Positions 9,701 through 17,512 of a DNA stretch of 64,000 bases are shown here, piece after piece (within the stretch, counting starts at the first letter, position 1; the number at the start of each line of letters is the position of its first letter). This DNA comes from Bacteroidia bacterium. Its GTDB lineage: Bacteria > Bacteroidota > Bacteroidia > Flavobacteriales > Flavobacteriaceae. Where the stretch lies: assembly GCA_030430535.1 (NCBI GenBank), contig JAUIKY010000004.1:1-64000 (forward strand), read 5' to 3'. Under the pieces are notes generated by a model that worked only from the letters and a program-made list of their open reading frames with translations, was not told the DNA's origin and ran no database searches. Made by a program: the position numbers and the translations under genes.

Positions 9701-10288
9701 AGCACCACGGATATCGGCCTTTTTAATTTCCAATAAATCCTCAATTTCGTCTTGAAGGTATTCGGCGTATTCCTTTAGTTTTTCAATAGGATAATCGCCA
9801 GAAATATTAATGTTTAGAATGGGCATTTCTTCCGAAAGACTCAACTCAAACACATCGGGTTCTACTTTTGCGCCGTTAAAGGTGGGCCAATCTTCACCAG
9901 AGGTTTCGGTGTCAATCTCGTCCTTTACCTTTTGTTTGGCCTGATCAACGGTGATGTTTTCATCGAACTCGACCATAATCATCCCATAATCTTCTTGCGA
10001 AGTTGAGGTGATTTCTACCACATTACTCACCGTTTTTAACTTGTCTTCAAGCGGATCTGTAATGAGTTTTTCAATGTCTTCAGCCGTATTTCCTGGAAAC
10101 ACCGAACTTACGTAGATTTTAGTCTCGTTTACTTCGGGGAAATTTTCTCGGGGCATATCGAAAAATGCAGAAGCACCAATATAGAAGAATACGGCAATAA
10201 GTACATACATCGTGGTTTTGTTGTTGATGGCCCACGATGATAAACCAAATTCTTTATCGACTTGTTTTTTGTTCTTTTTGTTAGTCAT
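6767..10288 (-). CDS. RND efflux pump, inner-membrane permease subunit (HAE1/MdtB-like)
   Basis: 1173 aa, slightly longer than AcrB-class pumps (about 1040), partly from an extra hydrophobic insert near the middle (TTVIMAVIGILVFITGGEY). It has the RND pattern: TM1 near residue 28, two large periplasmic loops, and TM2-6 and TM8-12 blocks. TM4 reads GMLVDNGIVVVENVYR. Asp417 of the proton relay is kept, but the usual second Asp is Asn418. TM10 reads GIVVNNGVVLLDY without the AcrB-type lysine. Last gene of a tetR-tolC-mfp-rnd operon; 11 bp after the adaptor gene. It would export toxic compounds by proton antiport together with the two upstream products; the substrate is unknown. Confidence 0.93.
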   Translation of the reverse strand: MTNKKNKKQVDKEFGLSSWAINNKTTMYVLIAVFFYIGASAFFDMPRENFPEVNETKIYVSSVFPGNTAEDIEKLITDPLEDKLKTVSNVVEITSTSQEDYGMIMVEFDENITVDQAKQKVKDEIDTETSGEDWPTFNGAKVEPDVFELSLSEEMPILNINISGDYPIEKLKEYAEYLQDEIEDLLEIKKADIRGAQEKEVEVAVDIYKMMAAKVTFSDIIGAINNGNVTMSAGNLKASGQRRTIRILGEIDKPSDLENFVVKSENGNAIYLKDVAQVSFKEEDKTTYAREYGEPVVMLDVKKRAGKNMVAAAEQIQVIVEDAVENVFPQDLKVSITNDQSSVTIGQVDDLVNNIIFGVLLVVTVLMFFLGFKNAIFVGFAIPMSMFMSLMILNIFGYSLNTMVLFGLIMGLGMLVDNGIVVVENVYRLMDEEGMSRIEAAKKGIGEIAFPIIISTATTVAAFIPLGLWPGIMGEFMMILPITLSIVLGSSLFVAIFFNSVLVSQFMNTEDKDMPLNKIIRTTVIMAVIGILVFITGGEYRALGTLMVFTAIMLWVYRLFLRKWANNFQTKTLVKLERWYESQLRWALSGRKPYFLSVGIFLLLIVSFITFGISLATQRTKVEFFPDNKPNQIIVYIEYPQGTAIEKTNAITKEIEKRVYKVISQDQYQDNGYNFLVESAVSQVGEGAGNPQTDGGSAAEMPHKAKITASMREYKYRRGEDSELLRQKVQEALVGIYPGVLISVEKDANGPPAGSPINIEIEGDDYNELIAVAENMREFINTKNIPGIDELKIDVNKDKPSMQVSVDRKKAGELGVSAAQVGQQLRNSIFGAKAGIYKEGGDDYDIYVRFNQDNRYNTSALFNQNITFRDNTGQLKEIPLSAVSKYENTSGFSAIKHKDTKRVVTVYSALAPGYTDAGAIVNQIQNEMKSYEGLPEGIKIDYTGQIEEQNKQMAFLMGAFFTGLGLIFFILIFQFNSVSKPAIIMLAIFLSFIGVFGGLVITGKAFVIMMTMVGIISLAGIVVNNGVVLLDYAQLLIDRKKALRDLDDDQYLTNEDLFESIVKAGKARLRPVLLTAITTILGLIPLAIGLNINFFSLFKDFNPNIYMGGDNVVFWGPLAWTVIYGLLIATFLTLIIVPVLFFLSVKLKMWLFKNRVAKQEEPLTEEVLNMEKG

Positions 10289-10299
10289 TAGTCTTCCGG

Positions 10300-11472
10300 T
10301 TAGTAGTTAATCACTTTAACGGTTTGTCCGTCTTTTACGCTTCTAGCACCTTCTTTGATAATTTCGGTGCCATTGCTAACGCCCTCTAAAATTTCAATGA
10401 CATCGCCCTGGGTTTTGCCCGTTTTTACAATCACTCTATTGGCAATACCTTCGTCGTTTCCGTTTTTATCTTTTATGGTGTAAACGTACTGCTCGCCGTT
10501 GGCATTTTCAGAAATGATACTTTGCGGTACCAAAATAGCCTCGTTATTAGTATAATCGTTAATTTTAAGTTTTGCCGTTAAGTTGGGCTTAATATTTTTG
10601 TTTTTATTGGGGATGCCCACTTCAATTTTAAAAGTTCTGTTATCAGGATTGATGAAATCGCTGGCTTGGCGCACTTCGGTTTCAACGCTTTCGCCCAAAA
10701 TAGGAAACTCGACCACAACGTGTTTTCCTTTGGTAACATCGGGGATGTAGCTTTCTGGTACGCTGGTTTCAATATACATATCGTTGAGGTTGACTAATCG
10801 CATTAACGGGGTTTGCCCTGCTGCAACTACGCTGCCTTGTTCGGTAATAACATCGTCGATAGTGCCAGAAAATGGAGCGGTTACATTGGTTTTAGCAACT
10901 TGTTTTTTTAGTTGGTTGACCGTTTCCTGTTGTGCTTCGTAATTAGATTTGGCTTGTAAATATTGTATTTCACTGCCAATATTTTGTTCCCACAAACGCT
11001 TTTGACGCTCGAAGGTGGTTTTTGCCAAATCGGCCTGAATTTGCAATTGAGCCAACTGTTGGCTAAGTCCGCCATCATCTATTTTTGCAAGTAGTTGCCC
11101 TTTGTTTACACGTTGTCCTTCTTTTACGTACACTTGAGTTAAAACGCCATTGTATTCGGGAGTGATTACTAAAAGGTTTTTGGTGGTAACGTTACCTTGA
11201 ATTTCCAAAACGTGTTTAAAAACTTCTTCCTTGGCCAAAAATGTTGTTATTAACGGTATGTGTCTTACCGTATCTAATTTTGATATGGCGGCGTCCAACT
11301 GTTTTATTTTGCTGTTGGTAATTTCCTGTTCGTTAACCAATTCCGCGCGTTTTTGGCGAATGGCTTCTAAATTATTGCTTTCTAAAACTTTTTCAACAGA
11401 GTTTTTTTTCGCTTCGCCCCCGCAGGAAACCAAAAGCAACGTGATTACGATTAAAGAAAATATATGTTTCAT
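10300..11472 (-). CDS. RND efflux periplasmic adaptor (membrane fusion protein), lipoprotein
   Basis: 390 aa. A signal peptide ends in a lipobox (LLLVSCGG; Cys17 would be lipidated). The order is typical of HlyD/AcrA adaptors: coiled-coil start (KRAELVNEQEITNSKIKQL), biotinyl-lipoyl half-motif (GVLTQVYVKEGQRVNKGQLL), alpha-hairpin (about residues 140-190), second lipoyl half (NVTAPFSGTIDDV), then beta-barrel and membrane-proximal domains. It bridges the inner-membrane pump to the TolC-like channel. It lies 24 bp after the tolC-like gene and 11 bp before the RND gene. Confidence 0.93.
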   Translation of the reverse strand: MKHIFSLIVITLLLVSCGGEAKKNSVEKVLESNNLEAIRQKRAELVNEQEITNSKIKQLDAAISKLDTVRHIPLITTFLAKEEVFKHVLEIQGNVTTKNLLVITPEYNGVLTQVYVKEGQRVNKGQLLAKIDDGGLSQQLAQLQIQADLAKTTFERQKRLWEQNIGSEIQYLQAKSNYEAQQETVNQLKKQVAKTNVTAPFSGTIDDVITEQGSVVAAGQTPLMRLVNLNDMYIETSVPESYIPDVTKGKHVVVEFPILGESVETEVRQASDFINPDNRTFKIEVGIPNKNKNIKPNLTAKLKINDYTNNEAILVPQSIISENANGEQYVYTIKDKNGNDEGIANRVIVKTGKTQGDVIEILEGVSNGTEIIKEGARSVKDGQTVKVINY

Positions 11473-11496
11473 TTTTAGTGTTTTTCTGATTGGTGA

Positions 11497-12837
11497 TTAG
11501 TTAATGGTATTAAGTGCGGTTTCTAAAGCGGCTTTTTTATTGATAACATCGAGCATGGCTTGAAGAAATTCTTGTTGCGCCGAATAGAGTTGTGTTTGTG
11601 CCTGTCTCAGTTCGAAACTGGATCCCACACCCTCAAAAAACTTGGTTTGGTTTTTGACTTCAATACGCTCGGCCAAGTTTAGGTTTTGCTTTTTGTTGTC
11701 GTAATCTTCAACGGCGTATTGGTAATCGCTTTTCGCGGAAGCAATTTGCAACCTGATTTTTTGCTCAGTTTCCGTAAGATCGTCTTTGGCTTTTTCTAAG
11801 TTGATTTTGGCACGTTGCGTAGCGGCACTTCTACCCAATGAACTGAAAATGGGAATATTTAAACTCACACCAAGTAATGAAGATCCGAACCATTTTTGGT
11901 CGCTATCGGTAAAATTGAATTCATTGCCAAAAGCCGAATAACCACCATTGATGAAAGAATTTAAAGTAGGCAGCGCTTTGCTTTTTTCGAGTTTTAAAAG
12001 CAGCTCTTTCGATTTTGTGTCGTTTTCCGCAATGCGGTAATCGATGGTGTTTTCAACCGATTCTTCGGCGACCAGCAAATCCAATGTAATGTTTTGTGCT
12101 GTTAACTGCTCCAATTTATCGGTTAGCACCGTGGGGTGGTTAATGTCTAGCCCCAAGTTGATGTTCAGCATTTGGTAGGCTAAATCTTTTAAACGGCTTA
12201 CATTTTTAAGGTTGCTCTGCACGCCCGAAAGGGTGATTTGAAGCTGCTCAACACTTTCCTGTTCTTCCAATCCGTTTTCGTAAATTTTTTGGGTTTCGAA
12301 CAGGTTTTTTTCCAAAGTTTCAATATTCCGTTGTAAAATATTAACGCTTTCTTCGGCCATTAGTACATTGCCATAGGCTTCAATAACGGCTTTTCTAACT
12401 TCAAGGTCGGTTTTTTCTTTGGCATTTTTTGAAATCTGTAAATACACCTTTGCCGATTGCAAACCAACAATGTACGAGCCATCAAAAATCTTTTGGGTTA
12501 AAGTGGCTGTTGCCGTCATGTTGTGTTTGGTGCCAAAAATAACCTCTTCAAACTGGCCTGGAGGGCCACCAAAGGCTTCGGCAGGGATTAACGATACCTG
12601 TTGTTTTAAAAAGTTTTGGTAGTCGATAGAGGCATCAATTTGTGGTAACCCCGTTGCTGTGGTTTCCCATTTTTGCTGTTTCGCAGCTTCAATGTCGCGG
12701 GCGGCATTTTTGGCCGTTCGATTATGTTCCAAGGCATAATCAATGGCTTCCTGTATTGAGAATTGGGTTGGGGTTTCTTGCGAAAACCCGTTTAGTGCCA
12801 ATAGAAAACCAAAGATTAAAATGAGTTTGTGCTTCAT
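11497..12837 (-). CDS. TolC-family outer-membrane efflux channel
   Basis: 446 aa with an N-terminal signal peptide (MKHKLILIFGFLLALNGFSQ). It shows the two repeated OEP regions rich in long amphipathic helices: FSIQEAIDYALEHN near residue 27 and a second helical half after about residue 240, ending in ELRQAQTQLYSAQQEFLQAM. It forms the trimeric exit duct for the pump encoded downstream. Only 3 bp separate it from the tetR stop codon, so the two are co-transcribed. Confidence 0.92.
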   Translation of the reverse strand: MKHKLILIFGFLLALNGFSQETPTQFSIQEAIDYALEHNRTAKNAARDIEAAKQQKWETTATGLPQIDASIDYQNFLKQQVSLIPAEAFGGPPGQFEEVIFGTKHNMTATATLTQKIFDGSYIVGLQSAKVYLQISKNAKEKTDLEVRKAVIEAYGNVLMAEESVNILQRNIETLEKNLFETQKIYENGLEEQESVEQLQITLSGVQSNLKNVSRLKDLAYQMLNINLGLDINHPTVLTDKLEQLTAQNITLDLLVAEESVENTIDYRIAENDTKSKELLLKLEKSKALPTLNSFINGGYSAFGNEFNFTDSDQKWFGSSLLGVSLNIPIFSSLGRSAATQRAKINLEKAKDDLTETEQKIRLQIASAKSDYQYAVEDYDNKKQNLNLAERIEVKNQTKFFEGVGSSFELRQAQTQLYSAQQEFLQAMLDVINKKAALETALNTIN

Positions 12838-12840
12838 GTT

Positions 12841-13446
12841 TTATGATTGATTTGTTGATAAATGATGATCTAATTGTTTGAGGCCTTCCGGAGTGCAAAT
12901 ACCACGCAAATGGTATTCTAAGTAATTGTTGTTTAGTGTTAACATTGAATAATTATTTAAAGGGAAAAGGTCTTTGTCTTTTAGGGCCATCATACAGGTA
13001 AAATAGATTTTGGAAATAAAATCGATATTAATATTCTTTCTGTAAAAGCCAAGTTTTACGCCACGTTCAAGGTTGCAGGCTACGCAATCTTCCATAACAC
13101 AAAATTGTTTTTCTTTAATATCCTTAAAAATTTTGGGGTAGTATTTTTCCAACTGATATTGTGGTGACGATTTTTCGTCTTTTAGATGCTGCATCAAGAA
13201 TTGCTTGATTTCCAAAATCTCCTCAATAGGGTTTTTTTCTAAGTCGCGAATGTCTTCAATACCGCTCGAAATGGTTTGAAACAAATACATAACGGCCTCT
13301 TCAACCAGAACTGTTTTGTTTTCAAAATATTGATAAATGGTTTTTTTTGAGATGCCTTGGGCACTGGCTATGTCGTCCATGGTCACACTCTTAAACCCAT
13401 AGTTTAAGAATAAATCAACAGCGCTTTTTAAAATATCTTCCTTCAT
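12841..13446 (-). CDS. TetR/AcrR-family transcriptional regulator of the efflux operon
   Basis: 201 aa from the ATG at 13446 (MKEDILKSAVDLFLNYG); the seven extra residues in the ORF track precede the conserved start. The TetR helix-turn-helix is clear (VTMDDIASAQGISKKTIYQYF, residues about 22-42). The ligand-binding C-terminal domain carries several cysteines (CVMEDCVACNLERG). It is the first gene of the efflux operon, with a perfect inverted repeat 22 bp upstream of its ATG. Autorepression relieved by a pump substrate is the likely mode. Confidence 0.92.
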   Translation of the reverse strand: MKEDILKSAVDLFLNYGFKSVTMDDIASAQGISKKTIYQYFENKTVLVEEAVMYLFQTISSGIEDIRDLEKNPIEEILEIKQFLMQHLKDEKSSPQYQLEKYYPKIFKDIKEKQFCVMEDCVACNLERGVKLGFYRKNINIDFISKIYFTCMMALKDKDLFPLNNYSMLTLNNNYLEYHLRGICTPEGLKQLDHHLSTNQS

Positions 13447-13467
13447 AATTTGGAGGCAAAAGTACAA

Positions 13468-13499
13468 CAGGAAACTTTAAAAACAAAAAAAGTTTCCTG
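13468..13499. promoter_or_regulatory. Probable TetR operator: perfect 11-bp inverted repeat
   Basis: CAGGAAACTTT (13468-13478) and AAAGTTTCCTG (13489-13499) are exact reverse complements, separated by an A-rich 10-bp spacer. The site lies between the divergent tetR-efflux operon and the polyprenyl synthase gene. Its size and position fit a TetR-dimer site that represses tetR and possibly touches the divergent promoter. Confidence 0.75.
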
Positions 13500-13569
13500 A
13501 GTTTTAACGATAATTTAATATTGTTGTTTTTTACTTTGTATAATGACGACAAAAACCGATTTTTGTTTC

Positions 13570-14544
13570 ATGCTTTCAATAGAAGAATACCAACAGCATG
13601 TTGTTGCTTATTTAAAAGAATACGCCACAACAAAAGATCCCGAAAACCTTTACCGTCCTATAGACTATATTTTAAATTTAGGAGGGAAACGTCTGCGACC
13701 AGTGTTGACATTAATCGCTGCCGAAATTTTTAACGGGCATTACAAAGAAGCCCTCAATGCCGCATTAAGTATTGAAGTGTTCCACAATTTTTCGTTGGTG
13801 CACGACGATATTATGGACGGGGCTCCATTGCGACGAGGCCAAAAAACAGTGCATGAAAAATGGGATGTTAATACAGGAATTCTTTCGGGTGATGCCATGT
13901 TGATTATGGCATATCAGTTGTTTGAAAATTACGAACCAAAAACGTTTCAAGCGCTGGCCAAGTTGTTCAGTAAAACAGCATTGGAAGTTTGCGAAGGCCA
14001 ACAATATGATATGGATTTTGAAACCCGAAATGATGTGTCTGTTGCTGAATACTTGAAAATGATTGAGTATAAAACGGCTGTTTTGGTAGCGGCTGCCCTA
14101 CAAATGGGAGCAATTGTGGCTAAAGCTTCAGGTGAAGACCAGCAAGCTATTTATGAGTTCGGTAGAAACTTGGGCATTGCATTCCAATTGCAGGACGATT
14201 ATTTAGACGCCTTTGGTGATCCCAAAAGTTTTGGAAAGCAAGTAGGCGGTGATATCATAGAAAATAAAAAAACCTATCTGTATTTGAAGGCGTTGGAGTT
14301 TTCAAATGAAAATGAAAGGGAAGAATTAATGGCTTTGTTTTCGGAAACCCCAAAAGATACCAATGCTAAAATTGAGGTTGCGAAAAAGGCTTTTGTATCG
14401 TCGGGTTCTGCTGAAGCCACAAAAAAAGCGATTGATGAATACACACATAAAGCATTCAAAACCTTGGAAATCCTGAATGTTTCAGAAGAGAAAAAAGAAC
14501 TTTTAAAACGTTTTGGTTTAAGTTTAATGAACCGCACTGTATAA
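13570..14544 (+). CDS. Polyprenyl diphosphate synthase (isoprenoid E-type prenyltransferase)
   Basis: 324 aa from the ATG at 13570 (MLSIEEYQQ); an ATG at 13543 would add nine residues and lies almost on the putative promoter (TTTACTTTG). Both aspartate-rich motifs are intact: LVHDDIMDGAPLRRG (first, DDxxD) and FQLQDDYLDAFGD (second), with GGKRLRP upstream. It condenses isopentenyl diphosphate onto an allylic diphosphate to make the side chain for quinones or related lipids. Chain length cannot be read reliably. The next small gene overlaps its stop codon by 1 nt. Confidence 0.9.
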   Translation: MLSIEEYQQHVVAYLKEYATTKDPENLYRPIDYILNLGGKRLRPVLTLIAAEIFNGHYKEALNAALSIEVFHNFSLVHDDIMDGAPLRRGQKTVHEKWDVNTGILSGDAMLIMAYQLFENYEPKTFQALAKLFSKTALEVCEGQQYDMDFETRNDVSVAEYLKMIEYKTAVLVAAALQMGAIVAKASGEDQQAIYEFGRNLGIAFQLQDDYLDAFGDPKSFGKQVGGDIIENKKTYLYLKALEFSNENEREELMALFSETPKDTNAKIEVAKKAFVSSGSAEATKKAIDEYTHKAFKTLEILNVSEEKKELLKRFGLSLMNRTV

Positions 14545-14891
14545 TGCAATTACCTGCAACTTTTGATGATTTGATTGAGGAAGCCAATCAGTGCAACCTC
14601 TACCAAAAACTAATTTTTCAGCTCAATAAAGATTTTCTTTTGGCTAATATCGATCTAGATTTCCATGAGGATATTTTGCCATCCAGTTTAAAATTGTTGC
14701 TTCACGAAACGGTTTATAAACTCATTCAGGAAAAATTTACCGAATACCTCAATTTACTTTATATTATCGATGTTTCGGAGCATGCCGTTAAAGCTTTGGA
14801 TGGGGAAGATGTACTAAAACTTTCAGAAGACGTTTCGTTTTTAATCCTAAGGCGAGAATGGCAAAAAGTGTGGTTTAAAAATAAATATTAA
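14544..14891 (+). CDS. Conserved small protein of unknown function, co-transcribed with polyprenyl synthase
   Basis: 115 aa. The ATG shares one base with the TAA of the polyprenyl synthase gene, so translation is probably coupled. It is soluble, with no signal peptide or membrane segment. It is helical and rich in Leu/Glu (LYQKLIFQLNKDFLLANIDLDF, then LPSSLKLLLHETVYKLIQEKF), with a basic C-terminus (REWQKVWFKNKY). I do not recognise a domain. The tight coupling suggests a role linked to isoprenoid synthesis or simply a shared operon. Confidence 0.75.
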   Translation: MQLPATFDDLIEEANQCNLYQKLIFQLNKDFLLANIDLDFHEDILPSSLKLLLHETVYKLIQEKFTEYLNLLYIIDVSEHAVKALDGEDVLKLSEDVSFLILRREWQKVWFKNKY

Positions 14892-14902
14892 ATTTTAATA
14901 AA

Positions 14903-14920
14903 GATAAATTTGTCCTATTT
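14903..14920. promoter_or_regulatory. Candidate Rrf2/NO-responsive operator upstream of rrf2-ric
   Basis: GATAAATTTGTCCTATTT at 14903-14920 matches 15 of 18 bases of the dyad GATAAGATTGTCTTATTT at 20945-20962 upstream of nirK. It overlaps the putative -33 TTG of the rrf2 promoter. The two sites are the only copies noticed in the window, both in front of NO/nitrite genes. Confidence 0.55.
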
Positions 14921-14940
14921 AAAATTTCTTTCTAAATTTG
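14910..14940 (+). promoter_or_regulatory. Putative flavobacterial promoter of rrf2-ric
   Basis: TTG at 14910-14912, a 20-bp spacer, then TAAATTTG at 14933-14940, matching the TTG-N17-23-TAnnTTTG pattern of Bacteroidota sigma factor. The ATG of rrf2 is 19 bases further on. Confidence 0.65.
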
Positions 14941-14959
14941 TCTCAAATAAATAATCAAT

Positions 14960-15394
14960 ATGTTTTCAAAAGCTTGTGAATATGGTATAAAGGCAGCCAT
15001 ATTTATTGCAACCAAATCTTATGAGGGCCAACGTGTAAGCCCCAAAGAAATTGCAAGCGAAATTAATTCGCCCCAAGCTTTTACTGCCAAAATTTTACAG
15101 GCACTGGTTAGAAACAACGTAATAAATTCCATAAAAGGGGCTTACGGCGGTTTTGAAATAGAAAAGCATAGAATAGCCCAGGTTAAATTGGCCGAAATAG
15201 TAAATGCCATTGACGGCGATAGTATTTATAGTGGTTGCGGATTGGGGCTGGAAAAATGTGATGAAAACCATCCCTGCCCTGTACACGATAAATTTAAAGG
15301 GGTTAGGGAAGAGTTAAAAATGATGTTAGAAAATACCACTTTAGAAGAATTAGCACTTAACATAAAATCTGGGACCTCATTTTTAAGGGTTTAA
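14960..15394 (+). CDS. Rrf2-family transcriptional regulator (NsrR/IscR-like, Fe-S)
   Basis: 144 aa, normal for Rrf2 proteins. A winged helix fills the N-terminal half (EYGIKAAIFIA, VSPKEIASEINSPQAFTAKILQAL). The cluster-binding loop CGLGLEKCDENHPC gives C-x6-C-x5-C, suited to a [2Fe-2S] or [4Fe-4S] cofactor. The gene stands directly before ric and near nirK, which suggests NO sensing of the NsrR type. It probably represses itself, ric and nirK through the shared dyad; that is inference from the DNA. Confidence 0.88.
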   Translation: MFSKACEYGIKAAIFIATKSYEGQRVSPKEIASEINSPQAFTAKILQALVRNNVINSIKGAYGGFEIEKHRIAQVKLAEIVNAIDGDSIYSGCGLGLEKCDENHPCPVHDKFKGVREELKMMLENTTLEELALNIKSGTSFLRV

Positions 15395-15442
15395 AAAAAT
15401 TTGAATATAAATAGGATAAAAACATCCGAAATAAATAATATT

Positions 15443-16180
15443 ATGGAAATATTAAGCAATAACACCCAAAAACAAATCGGTCAATTTGTGGCCGATGATT
15501 ATAGAACAGCTGCTATTTTTAGCAAATACGGTATCGATTTTTGCTGTAAAGGGCACAGAACTATCGAAGAGGTTTGTAATAAAAAAGGGATTGATGCCAA
15601 TCAATTATTGGATGAACTTGAAGCTTTGTTAAACTCGAAAACCGACCAATCTATCGATTATAAATCTTGGCCCATGGATTTGTTGGTAGATTATATTGAA
15701 AAGAAACATCACAGGTACGTGGAAGAAAAAGTACCGGTGTTGCGTCAATTTTTAGATAAGTTATGCCGAGTGCATGGAGAAAGGCATCCTGAACTGTTTC
15801 AAATTAATGAACTTTTTACGGCTTCGGCAGGAGAGTTGGCCGCCCACATGAAAAAGGAGGAATTGATTCTGTTTCCTTTTGTAAAGAAAATGGTTTCGGC
15901 TGTAATCAATCAAGGTGGAGTGGAAGCACCACATTTTGGAACGGTTGAAAACCCCATTGCCATGATGATGGAAGAACACGATAACGAAGGCGAACGTTTT
16001 AGAAAAATAGCAGAGCTTACCAATAATTACAATCCGCCCGCCGACGCGTGTAACACTTATCGTGTAACCTTCGCGATGTTGGACGAGTTTGAAAAAGATT
16101 TGCATCTTCACATTCATTTAGAAAACAATATTTTATTCCCTAAGGCAATAAAACTAGAACAGCAGTTTACAAAAGAATAA
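15443..16180 (+). CDS. ric: Iron-sulfur cluster repair di-iron protein (RIC; YtfE/ScdA family)
   Basis: 245 aa from the ATG at 15443; the TTG start in the track adds 14 residues with no family support. The N-terminal ScdA/DUF542 domain carries the CC motif (YGIDFCCKGHRTIEEVC). The hemerythrin-like domain follows with the ligand histidines: HHRYVEEKVP, VHGERHPE, HMKKEELILFPF, EEHDNEGERF and HIHLENNILFP. It repairs Fe-S clusters damaged by NO or oxidants in the cytoplasm. It lies 48 bp after the Rrf2 gene and is followed by a terminator. Confidence 0.94.
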   Translation: MEILSNNTQKQIGQFVADDYRTAAIFSKYGIDFCCKGHRTIEEVCNKKGIDANQLLDELEALLNSKTDQSIDYKSWPMDLLVDYIEKKHHRYVEEKVPVLRQFLDKLCRVHGERHPELFQINELFTASAGELAAHMKKEELILFPFVKKMVSAVINQGGVEAPHFGTVENPIAMMMEEHDNEGERFRKIAELTNNYNPPADACNTYRVTFAMLDEFEKDLHLHIHLENNILFPKAIKLEQQFTKE

Positions 16181-16220
16181 CTGTTGCATAGCAACCTTTA
16201 AAGCTAGTTTTATATTTTTA

Positions 16221-16256
16221 AATTCCAGAGAGGCCAACTTTTCTGGAATTTTTTTA
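16221..16256 (+). terminator. Intrinsic terminator after ric
   Basis: AATTCCAG (16221-16228) pairs with CTGGAATT (16243-16250) over a 14-nt loop and is followed by a T run. It separates the rrf2-ric transcript from the next gene, which has its own TAAATTTG about 45 bp before its ATG. Confidence 0.75.
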
Positions 16257-16309
16257 TCGAGTAAATTTGCTTGTTTGAAAACAAATAAAATCAATTTATA
16301 AAAACCAAA

Positions 16310-17512
16310 ATGCCTAAAAACCTTGTTGTAACCTGTTTAATCAATTTTTTAGTGGCCGCTTTAATGGGGGTGGTGTTGCGTTACGCATTTGTTGGCGAGG
16401 TAGGTTTCAACTTTCGGTTTTTAACACATGCGCATTCGCATTTGGCCATGTTGGGTTGGGTGTATTTAATGCTTTACGTATTGTTTGTGCATTTTTTTGT
16501 ACCTGAGAAAAAGGCTGTTTTCAATAGACTGTTTTGGCTCACCCAATTGGCTGTAGTTGGAATGATGTTCAGTTTTCCGGTTCAAGGGTATGCGGCAGTT
16601 TCCATTTCGTTTTCCACCTTGCACATTTTTTGCAGCTATTATTTTGTGTATTTAATTTGGAAACACCAAAAAACTGAACAGCCCGTTGCCGAAAAACTAC
16701 TAAAAACGTCATTGATTTTTATGCTGATTTCAACAATTGGTGTGTGGTGTTTGGGGCCTGCGGTTTCTATGCAGGGGCAAGCTTCGGCCTTTTACCAAAT
16801 TGCTATTCAGTTCTTTTTGCATTTTCAGTTTAACGGCTGGTTTCTTATTGCCGTTTTGGCTGTATTTTTTTATAAATTGAAATTGGAACCATCCCCAACT
16901 TTCAAGCGCTTTTTTCAACTTTTATTGGCTTCTACTATGCTAACCATGGCGTTGCCCGTTTATTGGTTTGTGCCTTTGAAAATATTCTTATGGATTAATG
17001 GTTTAGGCGTTTTATTGCAGTTGTTGACCTTGGTGCTTTTAATTAAATTGATAAAACCATATCGAAAGTCATTCATAAAAAACAACACGAAACTTACCAT
17101 TGCTGTTTTTTGTTTTGCTTTGGTTAGTTTGGTGCTTAAAATGGCACTGCAATCGCTATCTCTGGTGCCCGAAATTGCCGCTGCGGCTTATCAACAGCGC
17201 AACTTGGTTATCGGGTTTATCCATTTGCTGATGCTCGGAGCCATTACCGGGTTTTTGTTCGGTTTTATTTTGCAAAGCAGGTTGACTAATTTCAATTTTA
17301 TTCTTAAACTTAGTCTGCTCCTTTTTATTTTGGGATTTGTGCTAACCGAATTGCTGTTAATGTGGCAAGGGGTAATGCTGTATTTTGGAGTGGGCATTTT
17401 GTCAAATTATTTCATACTGCTGTTTACATCGAGCACACTTTTGCCTTTGGGTATTTTAGGGATTACAGTTAACATTTTAAAAAGAAAGATATATGGAACG
17501 GAAACCTCTTAA
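16310..17512 (+). CDS. Twelve-TM histidine-rich membrane protein, heme-copper-oxidase/NnrS-like, in the NO module
   Basis: 400 aa with about twelve hydrophobic segments and almost no soluble domain. Histidines fall where metal or heme ligands sit in heme-copper subunit I proteins: THAHSHLAMLGW in helix 2, FFLHFQFNGWF in helix 6 and GFIHLLMLGAITGF in helix 10. The overall plan also recalls NnrS, a heme/copper membrane protein of NO stress. I cannot assign a named family from sequence alone. It lacks the classic HPEVY and HH motifs of true oxidases. The hemerythrin gene starts inside its last 20 bases, and ric precedes it, which supports a role in NO or nitrite metabolism. Confidence 0.7.
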   Translation: MPKNLVVTCLINFLVAALMGVVLRYAFVGEVGFNFRFLTHAHSHLAMLGWVYLMLYVLFVHFFVPEKKAVFNRLFWLTQLAVVGMMFSFPVQGYAAVSISFSTLHIFCSYYFVYLIWKHQKTEQPVAEKLLKTSLIFMLISTIGVWCLGPAVSMQGQASAFYQIAIQFFLHFQFNGWFLIAVLAVFFYKLKLEPSPTFKRFFQLLLASTMLTMALPVYWFVPLKIFLWINGLGVLLQLLTLVLLIKLIKPYRKSFIKNNTKLTIAVFCFALVSLVLKMALQSLSLVPEIAAAAYQQRNLVIGFIHLLMLGAITGFLFGFILQSRLTNFNFILKLSLLLFILGFVLTELLLMWQGVMLYFGVGILSNYFILLFTSSTLLPLGILGITVNILKRKIYGTETS

